A DNA stretch of 7,347 bases from Burkholderiales bacterium (GCA_903643055.1 CAHJWV010000396.1:1-7347); one strand, 5' to 3'. Shown: positions 1 to 7,009, numbered from the stretch's first letter. Numbers and translations: made by a program. Notes: generated by a model not told the origin, from the sequence alone.

Positions 1-155
1 TGTCGGCGCTCGATCCAATTGCGCGAAAACAGAATCACTCCACCTGCCAAAGGGTGGCGCAGGCGGCGCCGGTCATCGGCATCGAGCACCGGACCGGCGA
101 CATCCAGAATGATCGGTGCATGGGCGGAAGTCTTTGCGGAAGCTGTCTTGGCCAT
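1..155 (-). CDS. nagZ: NagZ, beta-N-acetylhexosaminidase, N-terminal fragment
   Basis: The first 51 codons of an open frame that runs off the left edge. Visible landmarks are [13 protein letters not shown] (residues 16-28), then [18 protein letters not shown] (29-46). These match the start of family GH3 NagZ proteins (Leu-Asp-(Val/Ile)-Ala-Gly ... His-Pro-Leu-(Val/Ala)-Gly-Gly-(Val/Leu)-Ile-Leu-Phe-x-Arg-Asn). NagZ is a cytoplasmic enzyme that removes N-acetylglucosamine from anhydromuropeptides during peptidoglycan recycling. The catalytic His and Asp lie beyond the window, so activity cannot be judged. The ATG at 155-153 is the only standard start near the conserved block. Residues 2-13 are a low-complexity Ala/Ser/Lys/Thr lead that is not conserved, and no clear ribosome binding site precedes the ATG. 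It follows pdxJ after 117 bases in the same reading frame, with no acpS between. Confidence 0.85.
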   Translation of the reverse strand, partial: MAKTASAKTSAHAPIILDVAGPVLDADDRRRLRHPLAGGVILFSRNWIERR

Positions 156-272
156 GGGGTGGTTCAGGTTGGGTTTTCGGCCACGAGAAACGGTGGCTGT
201 AAAGGTCTTACGACGATCGATACCGAGGTTTGAAGCCTCATGCTGGGTACGCGCCAGGCAGCCCGCGTCACT
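156..272. other. pdxJ-nagZ spacer, no gene recognised
   Basis: A 117-base spacer. On the minus strand it is in the same frame as both pdxJ and nagZ and has no stop over its 39 codons, but it also has no ATG, GTG or TTG start in that frame, and its translation resembles no protein I know. A short hairpin (GAGG, 7-base loop, CCTC) lies at about 225-239 without a following T-tract, so no terminator is seen. Related Burkholderiales usually carry acpS here. Confidence 0.6.
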
Positions 273-1070
273 TCAGGCGGCAGCCCGATGAATCGCACGC
301 AGATAGTCGCGTACGGTTTCACTCAATCCCAGTTCGATCGCATCAGCGATCAACGCGTGGCCGATGGATACCTCTTGAATACCCGGCACGGCACGCAAGA
401 ACTCGGTCAGGTTTGCGCGGTTCAGATCATGGCCGGCATTGATGCCCAATCCCGCACGCAACGCGGCCTCTGCCGTGGCGGTGAAACCAGCAAGCACACC
501 GGCTTGGTCGGGCGTGCCATGGGACCGCGCATAGCTTTCGGTGTACAGCTCGACGCGGTCGGCGCCGGTCTCGCGTGCAGCCAGCATCGCTTCGGGGATC
601 GGGTCCATGAAGAGGCTGACACGCGCGCCGAGCGATTTCACTTCAGCGATCAAAGGGACGAGGCGTACCGCATCTTGAGGCAGCTGCCAGCCGTGATCGG
701 AGGTCGGCTGGGTTTCGGAATCAGGCACGAAGGTGCATTGATGAAACGGCAGGCCCTGGCCCGACAGTTCGCGCACCAAGCTCATCATGTTGTGGAAGGG
801 GTTGCCCTCGATATTGAACTCGGCCTGAGGCCATTGCCGCATCAACTGGGCCAGATCGAAAACATCCTGCCGACGAATGTGGCGCTCATCGGGACGCGGG
901 TGCACGGTGATGCCTTGGGCTCCGGCTTCCAGCGCCAGCGTGGCAGCGCGCGTGACACTCGGAATGTTCAATGGCCGGCGATTGCGGACCTGTGCGACGA
1001 GATTGACGTTGACTGACAGCGCGGTCACGCCGCGATGGGCATCGAGCCCGGTGGTAACAAATGGGTTCAT
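273..1070 (-). CDS. pdxJ: PdxJ, pyridoxine 5'-phosphate synthase, divergent subtype
   Basis: A 265-residue TIM-barrel enzyme that condenses 1-deoxy-D-xylulose 5-phosphate (DXP) with 3-amino-2-oxopropyl phosphate to make pyridoxine 5'-phosphate, the last ring-forming step of the DXP-dependent vitamin B6 pathway in the cytoplasm. Conserved elements seen: SVNVN (19-23), TVHPRPDERH (55-64, with the catalytic His57 and the phosphate-contacting Arg59 and His64), NIEGN (86-90, Glu88), VELYTE (173-178, Glu174), NAGHDL (211-216, His214) and SIGHA (235-239). The E. coli-type Asn-Ile-Asp-His is replaced by Asn-Val-Asn-Leu (21-24), and residues 31-140 follow the form I associate with Bacteroidetes, Xanthomonadales and some Comamonadaceae. 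The ATG start at 1070 lies 3 bases after the recO stop and has a good ribosome binding site, GGAG at 1083-1080, inside the last recO codons. It is slightly longer than the E. coli enzyme (about 243 residues) because of N-terminal and internal insertions. Confidence 0.93.
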   Translation of the reverse strand: MNPFVTTGLDAHRGVTALSVNVNLVAQVRNRRPLNIPSVTRAATLALEAGAQGITVHPRPDERHIRRQDVFDLAQLMRQWPQAEFNIEGNPFHNMMSLVRELSGQGLPFHQCTFVPDSETQPTSDHGWQLPQDAVRLVPLIAEVKSLGARVSLFMDPIPEAMLAARETGADRVELYTESYARSHGTPDQAGVLAGFTATAEAALRAGLGINAGHDLNRANLTEFLRAVPGIQEVSIGHALIADAIELGLSETVRDYLRAIHRAAA

Positions 1071-1073
1071 GGT

Positions 1074-1859
1074 TCAGCGCTCCAGGGCTTGCACATCGAG
1101 CATGACCTGGCGTGTGCGCAACAGATTGGAGCCGAGATGATAGTGAAGCAAGCCGCGCAGCAGCGCTCTCAGCGCCGGCAAGGCCACGGCACACGCCTGC
1201 TGTAACGCGGGCAGGCTGCCATGGGTCAATGCCGCCTCCAGGCCGATCAACACGCGACCATCGGTCGAAGACTCGCCAGCACGGGGAGCGACAACCCCAG
1301 CGTCCGGCAGCAGGGCGTAAAGCACGCCTTCGCACACCGGCTCTTGCGTCAAGGTCACGACGCTCAGATCCGGAAGCACACCCAGCTGGCTTAACAGCGT
1401 CAATTCAAACGCGCGCAGGGCTGATTGCACGGCAGCTTCATCGGCCAAGGACAACAGCGGCAATGTCTGCGCGTAGGCATCGAAGAGCGCGACATGCGGA
1501 TCGCTTCGGGCAAGCAGCTTCATCAGCAATTCGTTCAGATAGAAGCCACTGAACAATGCCGCGCCAGTCAACATCGCAGCCCCTCCGGCCCATTCGGCGC
1601 CGCGCAAGGTTTGCACCTCGCTGGCTGAGCCGCTGGCGTCCGTCTTCGGCACGCGCCCGAGCGTGACCTGAATGCGCTGAAACGGCAGCAGCACCGATCT
1701 CAGCTGCGAATACGGCCGCTTGGCCCCTTTGGCCGCCACCGCGAGGCGCCCTTGTTCACGGGTGAACAGATCAAGGATCAGGCTGGATTCGCTCCAGTCA
1801 TAACGATGGAGCACATAGGCCGACAAAGTGGCCGGCGAGCGCGGCGCACGTGTGGCCAT
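1074..1859 (-). CDS. recO: RecO, DNA repair and recombination mediator
   Basis: A 261-residue protein, close to E. coli RecO (242). RecO works with RecR and RecF to load RecA on SSB-coated single-stranded DNA and can anneal complementary strands. The N-terminal OB-fold region is recognisable by SAYVLHRYDWSESSLILDLF (13-32), then FTREQGRLAVAAKGAKRP (32-49), the usual 'thr-x-x-x-Gly ... Ala-Lys-Gly-(Ala/Val)-(Lys/Arg)' pattern. A helical C-terminal domain with FYLNELLMKLLAR (106-118) follows, and the end LLHYHLGSNLLRTRQVM (237-253) fits the family. Only two cysteines (176, 223) are present, so the four-cysteine zinc site of some bacterial RecO proteins is absent, as in E. coli. I chose the ATG at 1859, 5 bases after the era stop, because upstream codons in this frame lie inside era. 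No clear ribosome binding site is visible, so coupling to era translation is likely. Confidence 0.93.
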   Translation of the reverse strand: MATRAPRSPATLSAYVLHRYDWSESSLILDLFTREQGRLAVAAKGAKRPYSQLRSVLLPFQRIQVTLGRVPKTDASGSASEVQTLRGAEWAGGAAMLTGAALFSGFYLNELLMKLLARSDPHVALFDAYAQTLPLLSLADEAAVQSALRAFELTLLSQLGVLPDLSVVTLTQEPVCEGVLYALLPDAGVVAPRAGESSTDGRVLIGLEAALTHGSLPALQQACAVALPALRALLRGLLHYHLGSNLLRTRQVMLDVQALER

Positions 1860-1864
1860 GCGGA

Positions 1865-2797
1865 TTATTCGTAGCCGTAGGAACGCAGATGCTCTTCGGT
1901 ATCGGCCCAACCGGAACGCACCTTGACCCACAGCTCCAGGAAGACGGTGGCGTCCATCAGCTTCTCGAGTTCCTGGCGAGCCTCGGACCCAATCCGTTTA
2001 AGGCGCTCGCCTTCGCTGCCAATCACCATGCCCTTGTGGGCGTCACGCTCAACGATGATCGTGGCGGCAATGCGGCGCAGGTTTCCCTCTTCCTCGAACT
2101 TGTCGATCACCACTGTCGACGTGTAAGGCAACTCATCGCCCGTGAGACGGAACAGCTTCTCTCGAATCAGTTCGCTTGCCAAGAAACGGTCGCTGCGGTC
2201 AGTCAGCGCATCTTCTTCATAGAACCACGGTTGCTGCGGCAGATAGGGCTTCAGAATGCCCAGCAGGCGCTGTACGTCGGCATCTTTCTTGGCGGTCAGC
2301 GGAATGAATTCGGCGAACGCATGACGGTCCTGCATGCCTTTGAGCCAAGGCGCCAAGTCGGCGCGGCGGTGCACGGCATCCAGCTTGTTGGCAATCAGCA
2401 TCACCGGCTTGTCGCTCGGCATCAGAGAAAGAACTTTTGCATCGTCCAGCCCAAAGCGACCCGCTTCGACCACGAACAGCACCAGATCGACATCGCCCAA
2501 GACGCCTTGAACCGTTCGGTTCAGCGTGCGATTCAACGGCGCGCTGTGGCGGGTCTGGAAGCCAGGCGTATCGACAAACACGAACTGGGTGTCATTGACC
2601 GTTCGAATGCCTGTGATGCGGTGCCGCGTGGTCTGCGCCTTCGCCGAGGTGATACTGACCTTCTGTCCCACCAGCGCATTCAGCAAGGTCGACTTGCCAA
2701 CGTTCGGACGACCCACAATGGCCAGCAGGCCACAGCGTTGAGATGCCGACGCATCAGCCTCCGAATTCAGAGGCTCGGATTCAGGAAATTCATTCAT
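1865..2797 (-). CDS. era: Era, ribosome-maturation GTPase
   Basis: A 310-residue GTPase (E. coli 301) that binds the 3' end of 16S rRNA and assists 30S subunit assembly. Seen in order: a variable N-terminal tail (1-22), G1 GRPNVGKST (29-37, with Lys35), G2 region TTRHRITGI (56-64), G3 DTPG (76-79), G4 NKLD (137-140) and G5 TAK (168-170, where Ser is more common than Thr). The C-terminal KH RNA-binding domain includes the [15 protein letters not shown] loop (256-270), followed by [18 protein letters not shown] (276-293). The ATG at 2797 starts 6 bases after the rnc stop, with no good ribosome binding site, suggesting translational coupling. A second ATG four bases downstream is out of frame. 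The rnc-era-recO order is the same as in E. coli, where RNase III and Era both act on rRNA maturation. Confidence 0.97.
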   Translation of the reverse strand: MNEFPESEPLNSEADASASQRCGLLAIVGRPNVGKSTLLNALVGQKVSITSAKAQTTRHRITGIRTVNDTQFVFVDTPGFQTRHSAPLNRTLNRTVQGVLGDVDLVLFVVEAGRFGLDDAKVLSLMPSDKPVMLIANKLDAVHRRADLAPWLKGMQDRHAFAEFIPLTAKKDADVQRLLGILKPYLPQQPWFYEEDALTDRSDRFLASELIREKLFRLTGDELPYTSTVVIDKFEEEGNLRRIAATIIVERDAHKGMVIGSEGERLKRIGSEARQELEKLMDATVFLELWVKVRSGWADTEEHLRSYGYE

Positions 2798-2803
2798 TGT
2801 GAT

Positions 2804-3514
2804 TCAGGAGCGCAGTGCGCTGCCAGGTTTGTCGCTGGCCTTCAGGGCAAGCAGCATGCGGCGAGCAGCTTCTTGCTCGGCCACACGGCGTGAACGGCCT
2901 TCGCCGGTTTCGGTCAGGCCCAAGGCCGGCACCGCACATTCGACTTCGAAGGTCTGCGCATGAGCCTGACCGCGAGTCGTGACGATGCGGTAGCTCGGCA
3001 CGGGCAAACGGCGTGCCTGAAGCCACTCTTGCAACTCGGTCTTGGCGTCCTTGGTCCAGCTGTCCATGTCGGTGGTCGCAATGACTTCGCCGAACAACTG
3101 TTGAACCAACGCGCGTGCAGGCTCGAAGCCACCGTCAAGGAAGGTTGCTCCGATGATCGCTTCCAAGGCGTCAGCCAGGATCGACGGACGCTGCGCGCCA
3201 CCACCACGCGCCTCGCCTTCGCTGAGGCGAAGCACCTCGGGCAACCCAATCACCAAAGCAACACGATGCAGGCTGTCTTCTCGCACCAAGTGCGCCCTGA
3301 TGCGGGTCAAATCACCTTCGTCGGACACACCGAAACGATCGAACAGCAACGCGCTGATCGTCAGGCTGAGAACCGCGTCCCCGAGGAATTCGAGCCGCTC
3401 GTTGTGATCAGCCCCAAAGCTGCGATGCGTGACGGCACGCTCCAGCAACTCCGGCTGATTGAACCGGTGGCCAAGCCGTTGCTGAAGGGCTGTTAGTCGT
3501 GCATCCACAAGCAA
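2804..3514 (-). CDS. rnc: RNase III, double-stranded RNA endonuclease
   Basis: A 236-residue enzyme (E. coli 226) that cuts double-stranded RNA in rRNA precursors and many mRNAs. The N-terminal endonuclease domain carries the signature NERLEFLGDAVL (38-49). By comparison with E. coli the metal-binding residues are Glu39, Glu42, Asp46, Asp115 and Glu118 (the last two in ADALEA). The double-stranded RNA binding domain spans about 156-225 and ends with GEGRSRRVAEQEAARRML (204-221), matching the usual Gly-x-Gly-x-Ser-(Lys/Arg)-(Lys/Arg)-x-Ala pattern. No ATG opens this frame: candidates are TTG at 3514 or GTG at 3508, two codons later. A GGGAA motif (3523-3519) lies 4 bases before TTG and 10 before GTG, so the start is uncertain by two residues. 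The gene begins 22 bases after the DUF4845 stop. E. coli RNase III represses its own operon by cutting its leader; no comparable long hairpin is evident here. Confidence 0.96.
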   Translation of the reverse strand: MLVDARLTALQQRLGHRFNQPELLERAVTHRSFGADHNERLEFLGDAVLSLTISALLFDRFGVSDEGDLTRIRAHLVREDSLHRVALVIGLPEVLRLSEGEARGGGAQRPSILADALEAIIGATFLDGGFEPARALVQQLFGEVIATTDMDSWTKDAKTELQEWLQARRLPVPSYRIVTTRGQAHAQTFEVECAVPALGLTETGEGRSRRVAEQEAARRMLLALKASDKPGSALRS

Positions 3515-3536
3515 TTGATTCCCGTCAGAAGCATCC

Positions 3537-3905
3537 TTATTTGGAATGGCCTTCGTATTTGAGCAGCAGGTAGACAGGGCTCATGATTTCAATTTCCTTG
3601 TTGTAGGCGAAATTGATGATGACCTTGTCATTGACTTTGGTGATCTCCAGATCAGTGCCACTGATCGAAGAAATGGAATATTCGATCTGCTTTTGCTTTT
3701 CAAAAGCATTTCGAATTTCCGGCACGGTCGTCGCACCACTTTGAACGATCTTGTCGACCGCTCGCTTGATGGTGAAGTACTCATTGATTGTCGGTAGCAC
3801 CTTCATGCCAATCAGTGCAACAAACCCAATCAGAACGGCCCAGAACAAGAGGCCGAACAAGGTAACGCCGCGCTGAGCACGCGCCTGATGAAACTCAACC
3901 GTCAT
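3537..3905 (-). CDS. DUF4845 family small membrane protein
   Basis: A 122-residue protein of unknown function, found between lepB and rnc in many beta- and gammaproteobacteria. It has a basic N-terminus (MTVEFHQARAQRG), one hydrophobic membrane segment at about 15-36 (VTLFGLLFWAVLIGFVALIG, then Met-Lys) and an extracytoplasmic domain of about 85 residues containing ITKVNDKVIINFAYNKEIEI (88-107), probably a beta-rich region. The segment QRGVTLFGLL resembles a type IV prepilin cleavage site (Gly followed by a hydrophobic helix), but the Glu expected at mature position 5 is Gly, so it is probably a plain membrane anchor. I chose the ATG at 3905 because AAGGGA lies 9 bases upstream (3920-3915) and the known family starts just before the membrane segment. 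The same frame is open back to 3995, but that start would overlap lepB. The location next to signal peptidase suggests an envelope role, which is only inference. Confidence 0.85.
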   Translation of the reverse strand: MTVEFHQARAQRGVTLFGLLFWAVLIGFVALIGMKVLPTINEYFTIKRAVDKIVQSGATTVPEIRNAFEKQKQIEYSISSISGTDLEITKVNDKVIINFAYNKEIEIMSPVYLLLKYEGHSK

Positions 3906-3949
3906 GACTTCATGTCCCTTTGGGGTCTTGATGGAATGCGCCCGTACGT

Positions 3950-4915
3950 TCAATGGAAGGCTCCGATCCGCTTCAAGCTGCCGAAATTCATCCATACGAA
4001 AAAGGCTTTACCGACAATGTTCTGGTCCGGGACAAAGCCCCAGAAACGGGAATCTTCGGAGTTATCGCGGTTGTCGCCCATCATGAAATAGTGACCTGCC
4101 GGTACCTTGCATGTCACGCCTTCCGAACTGTAGCGGCAGTTTTCCTTGAACGGAAACGCGTCATTGCTTCGAATGTAAGAAGGTCTTTGGGGTTCAACGA
4201 GGATGTGATGATCGACCGTTCCGAGCTTTTCATTGAACTGCTTGAAATATCGCTGGCTGTCTTCATCGTAGAAATCAGGCAATGCTTGCTCTTGAACCAA
4301 CTGACCATTCAGGTAAAGCTTTTGATTCAGATAAGCCACTTCATCGCCAGGCACACCGACGACTCGCTTGATGTAATCCACGCTCGGATTGGCAGGATAA
4401 CGAAACACCATCACGTCACCTCGTTGCGGGTCATTCAGCCGGATGATCTTCTTGTTCAATACCGGCAAGCGTATGCCGTAATGGTATTTATTGACCAAAA
4501 TCAAATCACCGATCAGCAAGGTCGGCACCATCGAGCCCGACGGAATCTTGAAAGGTTCGAACAAAAACGAACGCAGCAAGAAGACTACGAGGATGACCGG
4601 GAAAAGACCTGCGGTCCAGTCCAGCCACCAGGGCTGCATCAACAGCTTTTCACGGGCATCGATGACGTTGCCGTCAATTTGAACAATGCCTTTTTGAGTC
4701 AACTCCTGACGGCGCAAGGCGTCTTGCTGCTCCAGCTTTTCAGCCGCAGCGGCACGGGCCGGTGCAAAGTGAAACCGCTCAGCCAGCCAGTAAGCCAGCG
4801 TCGCCACACTCAGGATGAAAAGCAGCAGCGAGAAGTTGCCTGTCCATTTCCCAACGTACCAGCCACCGAGGTACACCACAAGGCAGCCATAAAGCAAACC
4901 GGTCAGAGAGCCCAT
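3950..4915 (-). CDS. lepB: LepB, signal peptidase I
   Basis: A 321-residue inner-membrane Ser/Lys protease of family S26 that removes signal peptides from Sec- and Tat-exported preproteins on the periplasmic side. Hydrophobic segments are seen at about 3-22, 28-46 and 101-118. The catalytic domain follows: FKIPSGSMVPTL (122-133) with nucleophile Ser128, the box RGDVMVFRYP (165-174), YIKRVVGVPGDEV (181-193) with general base Lys183, and GDNRDNSEDSRFWGFVP (280-296). All boxes expected for an active enzyme are present. The length matches betaproteobacterial LepB (about 300-325). The ATG at 4915 shares its A with the lepA stop (TGATG), a classic coupling arrangement. The open frame continues upstream inside lepA but that part resembles no LepB. 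The next gene, DUF4845, follows after 44 bases. Confidence 0.97.
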   Translation of the reverse strand: MGSLTGLLYGCLVVYLGGWYVGKWTGNFSLLLFILSVATLAYWLAERFHFAPARAAAAEKLEQQDALRRQELTQKGIVQIDGNVIDAREKLLMQPWWLDWTAGLFPVILVVFLLRSFLFEPFKIPSGSMVPTLLIGDLILVNKYHYGIRLPVLNKKIIRLNDPQRGDVMVFRYPANPSVDYIKRVVGVPGDEVAYLNQKLYLNGQLVQEQALPDFYDEDSQRYFKQFNEKLGTVDHHILVEPQRPSYIRSNDAFPFKENCRYSSEGVTCKVPAGHYFMMGDNRDNSEDSRFWGFVPDQNIVGKAFFVWMNFGSLKRIGAFH

Positions 4916-6723
4916 CAATCGTCCACTTGGAGGATGGCCAGGAACGCCTCCTGAGGCACCTCGACGGAGCCGATTTGCTTCATGCGTTTCTTGCCGGCCT
5001 TTTGTTTGTCGAGAAGCTTGCGTTTGCGCGAGATGTCCCCGCCATAACACTTCGCAATCACGTTCTTACGCAGCGCCTTGATTGTCTCACGCGCGATGAT
5101 ATTGGCGCCGATGGCGGCCTGGATCGCAACGTCGTATTGCTGACGAGAGATCAGCTCGCGCATCTTAGCGACCACCGCCCGCCCACGGTACTGGCTTTGG
5201 CTGCGATGAACAATGATCGACAGCGCATCCACGCGGTCGCCGTTCAGAAGGATATCGACCTTCACGACATCGGCCGCACGGTATTCCTTGAACTCATAGT
5301 CCATGGAGGCATAGCCACGCGACACGCTTTTCAGCTTGTCAAAGAAGTCCAGCACGATCTCGGCAAGCGGCATCTCATACGTCAACATCACCTGTCGCCC
5401 GTGATAAGCCATGTTGATCTGGTTACCACGCTTCAGATTGGCCAGCGTCATCACCGGGCCGACATAGTCTTGCGGCATGTACAAGTGAACCGTGACGATC
5501 GGCTCGCGGATCTCTTCGATGCGGCCGATTTCCGGCATCTTCGAAGGATTCTCGACCTTCAGGATTTCCTTGGTACCGAGCTCAACCTCGTACACCACGG
5601 ACGGCGCCGTCGTGATCAGGTCTTGATCGAACTCTCGCTCCAAGCGCTCCTGCACGATTTCCATGTGCAGCAAGCCCAGGAACCCGCAGCGGAATCCGAA
5701 GCCAAGCGCCTGCGAAACTTCCGGCTCGAAACGCAATGACGAGTCGTTCAGCTTGAGCTTTTCCAATGCATCGCGCAGCTGGTCGTATTCGCTGGCTTCG
5801 GTCGGGTAGAGGCCCGCGAATACCTGAGGCTGAATCTCCTTGAACCCCGGCAAGGCTACTTCGGCGGGCCCGAGGTTATTTGGCAGCTTCTTTTCCAGCG
5901 TGATGGTGTCACCGACCTTCGCCACTTGCAGCTCTTTGATGCCGGCGATCACAAAACCCACTTCGCCCGCTCGCAGCACGTCGCGCGATACGGATTTTGG
6001 CGTGAACACTCCCAGCTGCTCGGCCGCATAAGCGGATTGATTGGCCATCATCTTGAAGCGATCGCCGCTGCGCAATTCACCGTCAACCACACGAACCAAC
6101 ATGACAACACCCACATAGTTGTCGAACCAGGAGTCGATGATCATGGCGCGCAACGGCGCATTGGGATTGCCTTTCGGCGCCGGCATACGCGCGATCACCG
6201 CTTCAAGGATGTCGTCAATGCCCTCGCCGGTTTTGGCGCTGCAGGGAATGGCGTGCTCGGCGTCGATGCCGATGACGTCTTCGATTTCTTCCCTAGCTCG
6301 CGCTGGATCGGCCTGAGGCAAGTCCATCTTGTTCAGGACGGGGATGACCTCCACCGCCAGATCAAGCGCGGTATAGCAATTGGCCACCGTCTGAGCTTCA
6401 ACGCCCTGGCTGGCATCAACAACTAGCAGAGCACCTTCGCACGCGGAAAGCGACCGGCTGACTTCATAAGAGAAGTCCACATGCCCCGGCGTGTCGATGA
6501 GGTTGAGCTGATAGATCTGCCCATTGCGGGCTTTGTAGGTCAGCGCAGCCGTTTGAGCCTTGATCGTGATGCCGCGCTCGCGCTCGATGTCCATCGAGTC
6601 AAGCACCTGGGCTTCCATTTCGCGGTCGCTCAGGCCGCCACAGCGTTGAATCAGCCGATCGGCAAGCGTCGACTTGCCATGGTCAATGTGGGCAATGATG
6701 GAAAAATTTCGGATGTGGTCCAT
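4915..6723 (-). CDS. lepA: LepA (EF4), ribosome-associated translation GTPase
   Basis: A 602-residue GTPase (E. coli 599) that binds ribosomes and is implicated in 30S biogenesis and in translation under ionic stress. GTP-binding motifs: G1 AHIDHGKST (11-19), G2 RGIT (50-53), G3 DTPGH (77-81), G4 NKMD (131-134) and G5 SAK (162-164). Later come domain II, domain III with [18 protein letters not shown], the elongation factor G-like domain, and the LepA-specific C-terminal domain with [19 protein letters not shown] and [18 protein letters not shown]. The start MDHIRNFS at 6723 fits the conserved N-terminus exactly. A TTG 12 codons upstream would add residues absent from the family. No clear Shine-Dalgarno sequence precedes the ATG, and the upstream 170 bases hold a terminator and several hairpins, so initiation may be under structural control. 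The stop overlaps the lepB start. It is the first gene of the operon. Confidence 0.98.
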   Translation of the reverse strand: MDHIRNFSIIAHIDHGKSTLADRLIQRCGGLSDREMEAQVLDSMDIERERGITIKAQTAALTYKARNGQIYQLNLIDTPGHVDFSYEVSRSLSACEGALLVVDASQGVEAQTVANCYTALDLAVEVIPVLNKMDLPQADPARAREEIEDVIGIDAEHAIPCSAKTGEGIDDILEAVIARMPAPKGNPNAPLRAMIIDSWFDNYVGVVMLVRVVDGELRSGDRFKMMANQSAYAAEQLGVFTPKSVSRDVLRAGEVGFVIAGIKELQVAKVGDTITLEKKLPNNLGPAEVALPGFKEIQPQVFAGLYPTEASEYDQLRDALEKLKLNDSSLRFEPEVSQALGFGFRCGFLGLLHMEIVQERLEREFDQDLITTAPSVVYEVELGTKEILKVENPSKMPEIGRIEEIREPIVTVHLYMPQDYVGPVMTLANLKRGNQINMAYHGRQVMLTYEMPLAEIVLDFFDKLKSVSRGYASMDYEFKEYRAADVVKVDILLNGDRVDALSIIVHRSQSQYRGRAVVAKMRELISRQQYDVAIQAAIGANIIARETIKALRKNVIAKCYGGDISRKRKLLDKQKAGKKRMKQIGSVEVPQEAFLAILQVDD

Positions 6724-6756
6724 GGGCACTGCAATTGGATGCTCGCACCGTAGACA

Positions 6757-6818
6757 CAACGGCAGGACCGTTGCAGCGCAAGCTCACATCGCTGTCGATG
6801 TGAAGGCGCAACGCGCCT
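6757..6818 (-). other. Three consecutive hairpins in the lepA leader
   Basis: Three perfect inverted repeats sit between the terminator T-tract and the lepA ATG. Read on the minus strand they are AGGCGC-GTT-GCGCCT (6818-6804), TCACATCG-ACAG-CGATGTGA (6803-6784) and CAACGG-TCCTG-CCGTTG (6773-6757). The first two abut with no spacer. Any transcript entering lepA from upstream would carry these stem-loops 33 to 95 bases before the start codon. None has a T-run, so they are not intrinsic terminators. Their function is unknown. Confidence 0.6.
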
Positions 6819-6827
6819 GCTGAAGCT

Positions 6828-6861
6828 AAAAAAAAGGCACGTCGAACTTTTGACGCGCCTT
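6828..6861 (-). terminator. Strong intrinsic terminator between degQ and lepA
   Basis: On the minus strand AAGGCGCGTC, loop AAAAGTTC, then GACGTGCCTT form a stem of 10 pairs with a single G-U wobble, running directly into a tract of eight T residues (6835-6828). On the plus strand the hairpin is followed by TCCAACAAAA rather than T residues, so it acts on leftward transcription. It lies about 375 bases after the degQ stop and about 105 before the lepA start. Confidence 0.85.
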
Positions 6862-6891
6862 CCAACAAAACGTATGGCAACTGCTTGTTGG
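6862..6891 (-). repeat. Inverted repeat CCAACAA/TTGTTGG before the terminator
   Basis: Seven perfectly complementary bases flank a 16-base loop (6891-6885 and 6868-6862). On the minus strand this stem-loop immediately precedes the terminator hairpin with no spacer, as is common in the 3' part of small RNAs. The long loop makes it moderately stable only. Confidence 0.45.
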
Positions 6892-6974
6892 GCCTTCATT
6901 GTAGCCAAAAGCACTTCGCTGAAAACCGCGCTGTTGCTCGATTTATCGCCGTTGCGATCGACCAACATCAAATT

Positions 6975-7009
6975 TTATCAACAAGTTATCCACAAATGAC
7001 TGTGGGTAG
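6975..7009 (+). promoter_or_regulatory. Cluster of DnaA-box-like 9-mers
   Basis: TTATCCACA at 6986-6994 is a perfect DnaA box. TTATCAACA at 6975-6983 has one mismatch and the same orientation, offset by 11 bases, about one helical turn. TGTGGGTAG at 7001-7009 is an inverted, weaker copy with two mismatches, making a dyad with the perfect box across a 6-base spacer. DnaA is the replication initiator and also a transcription factor, so this may be a regulatory or titration site. Occupancy is inferred from sequence only. Confidence 0.5.

Noticed and set aside
240..1016. Plus-strand open frame of about 258 codons opposite pdxJ
   Set aside because: It is antisense to a complete pdxJ with all catalytic motifs. 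Its composition is that of an antisense frame and there is no family resemblance.
1850..2893. Long plus-strand open frame of about 347 codons opposite era
   Set aside because: It is the antisense of a fully conserved era gene with intact GTPase motifs. Its translation has no recognisable domain and is rich in His, Gln and Arg, as expected for antisense frames in GC-rich genes.
3906..3995. Upstream extension of the DUF4845 protein by 30 codons
   Set aside because: It would overlap the end of lepB by 46 bases and adds nothing family-like, while the ATG at 3905 has AAGGGA at good spacing.
3953..4954. Long plus-strand open frame of about 333 codons opposite lepB
   Set aside because: It is antisense to lepB, whose catalytic boxes are all intact, and has no domain, ribosome binding site or gene context of its own.
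6724..6759. Upstream TTG extension of LepA by 12 codons
   Set aside because: The conserved N-terminus starts at MDHIRNFS. The extra residues are not part of the family and no ribosome binding site supports the TTG.
6828..6861. Terminator as an attenuator driven by a leader peptide
   Set aside because: No small leader frame with a stop before the hairpin and no run of regulatory codons is visible. The competing complementary segment lies downstream of the T-tract, too late to influence termination.
6651..6971. Minus-strand frame of about 106 codons before and overlapping the lepA start
   Set aside because: It runs through the terminator T-tract and into lepA in another frame, starts with TTG, and resembles no known protein.
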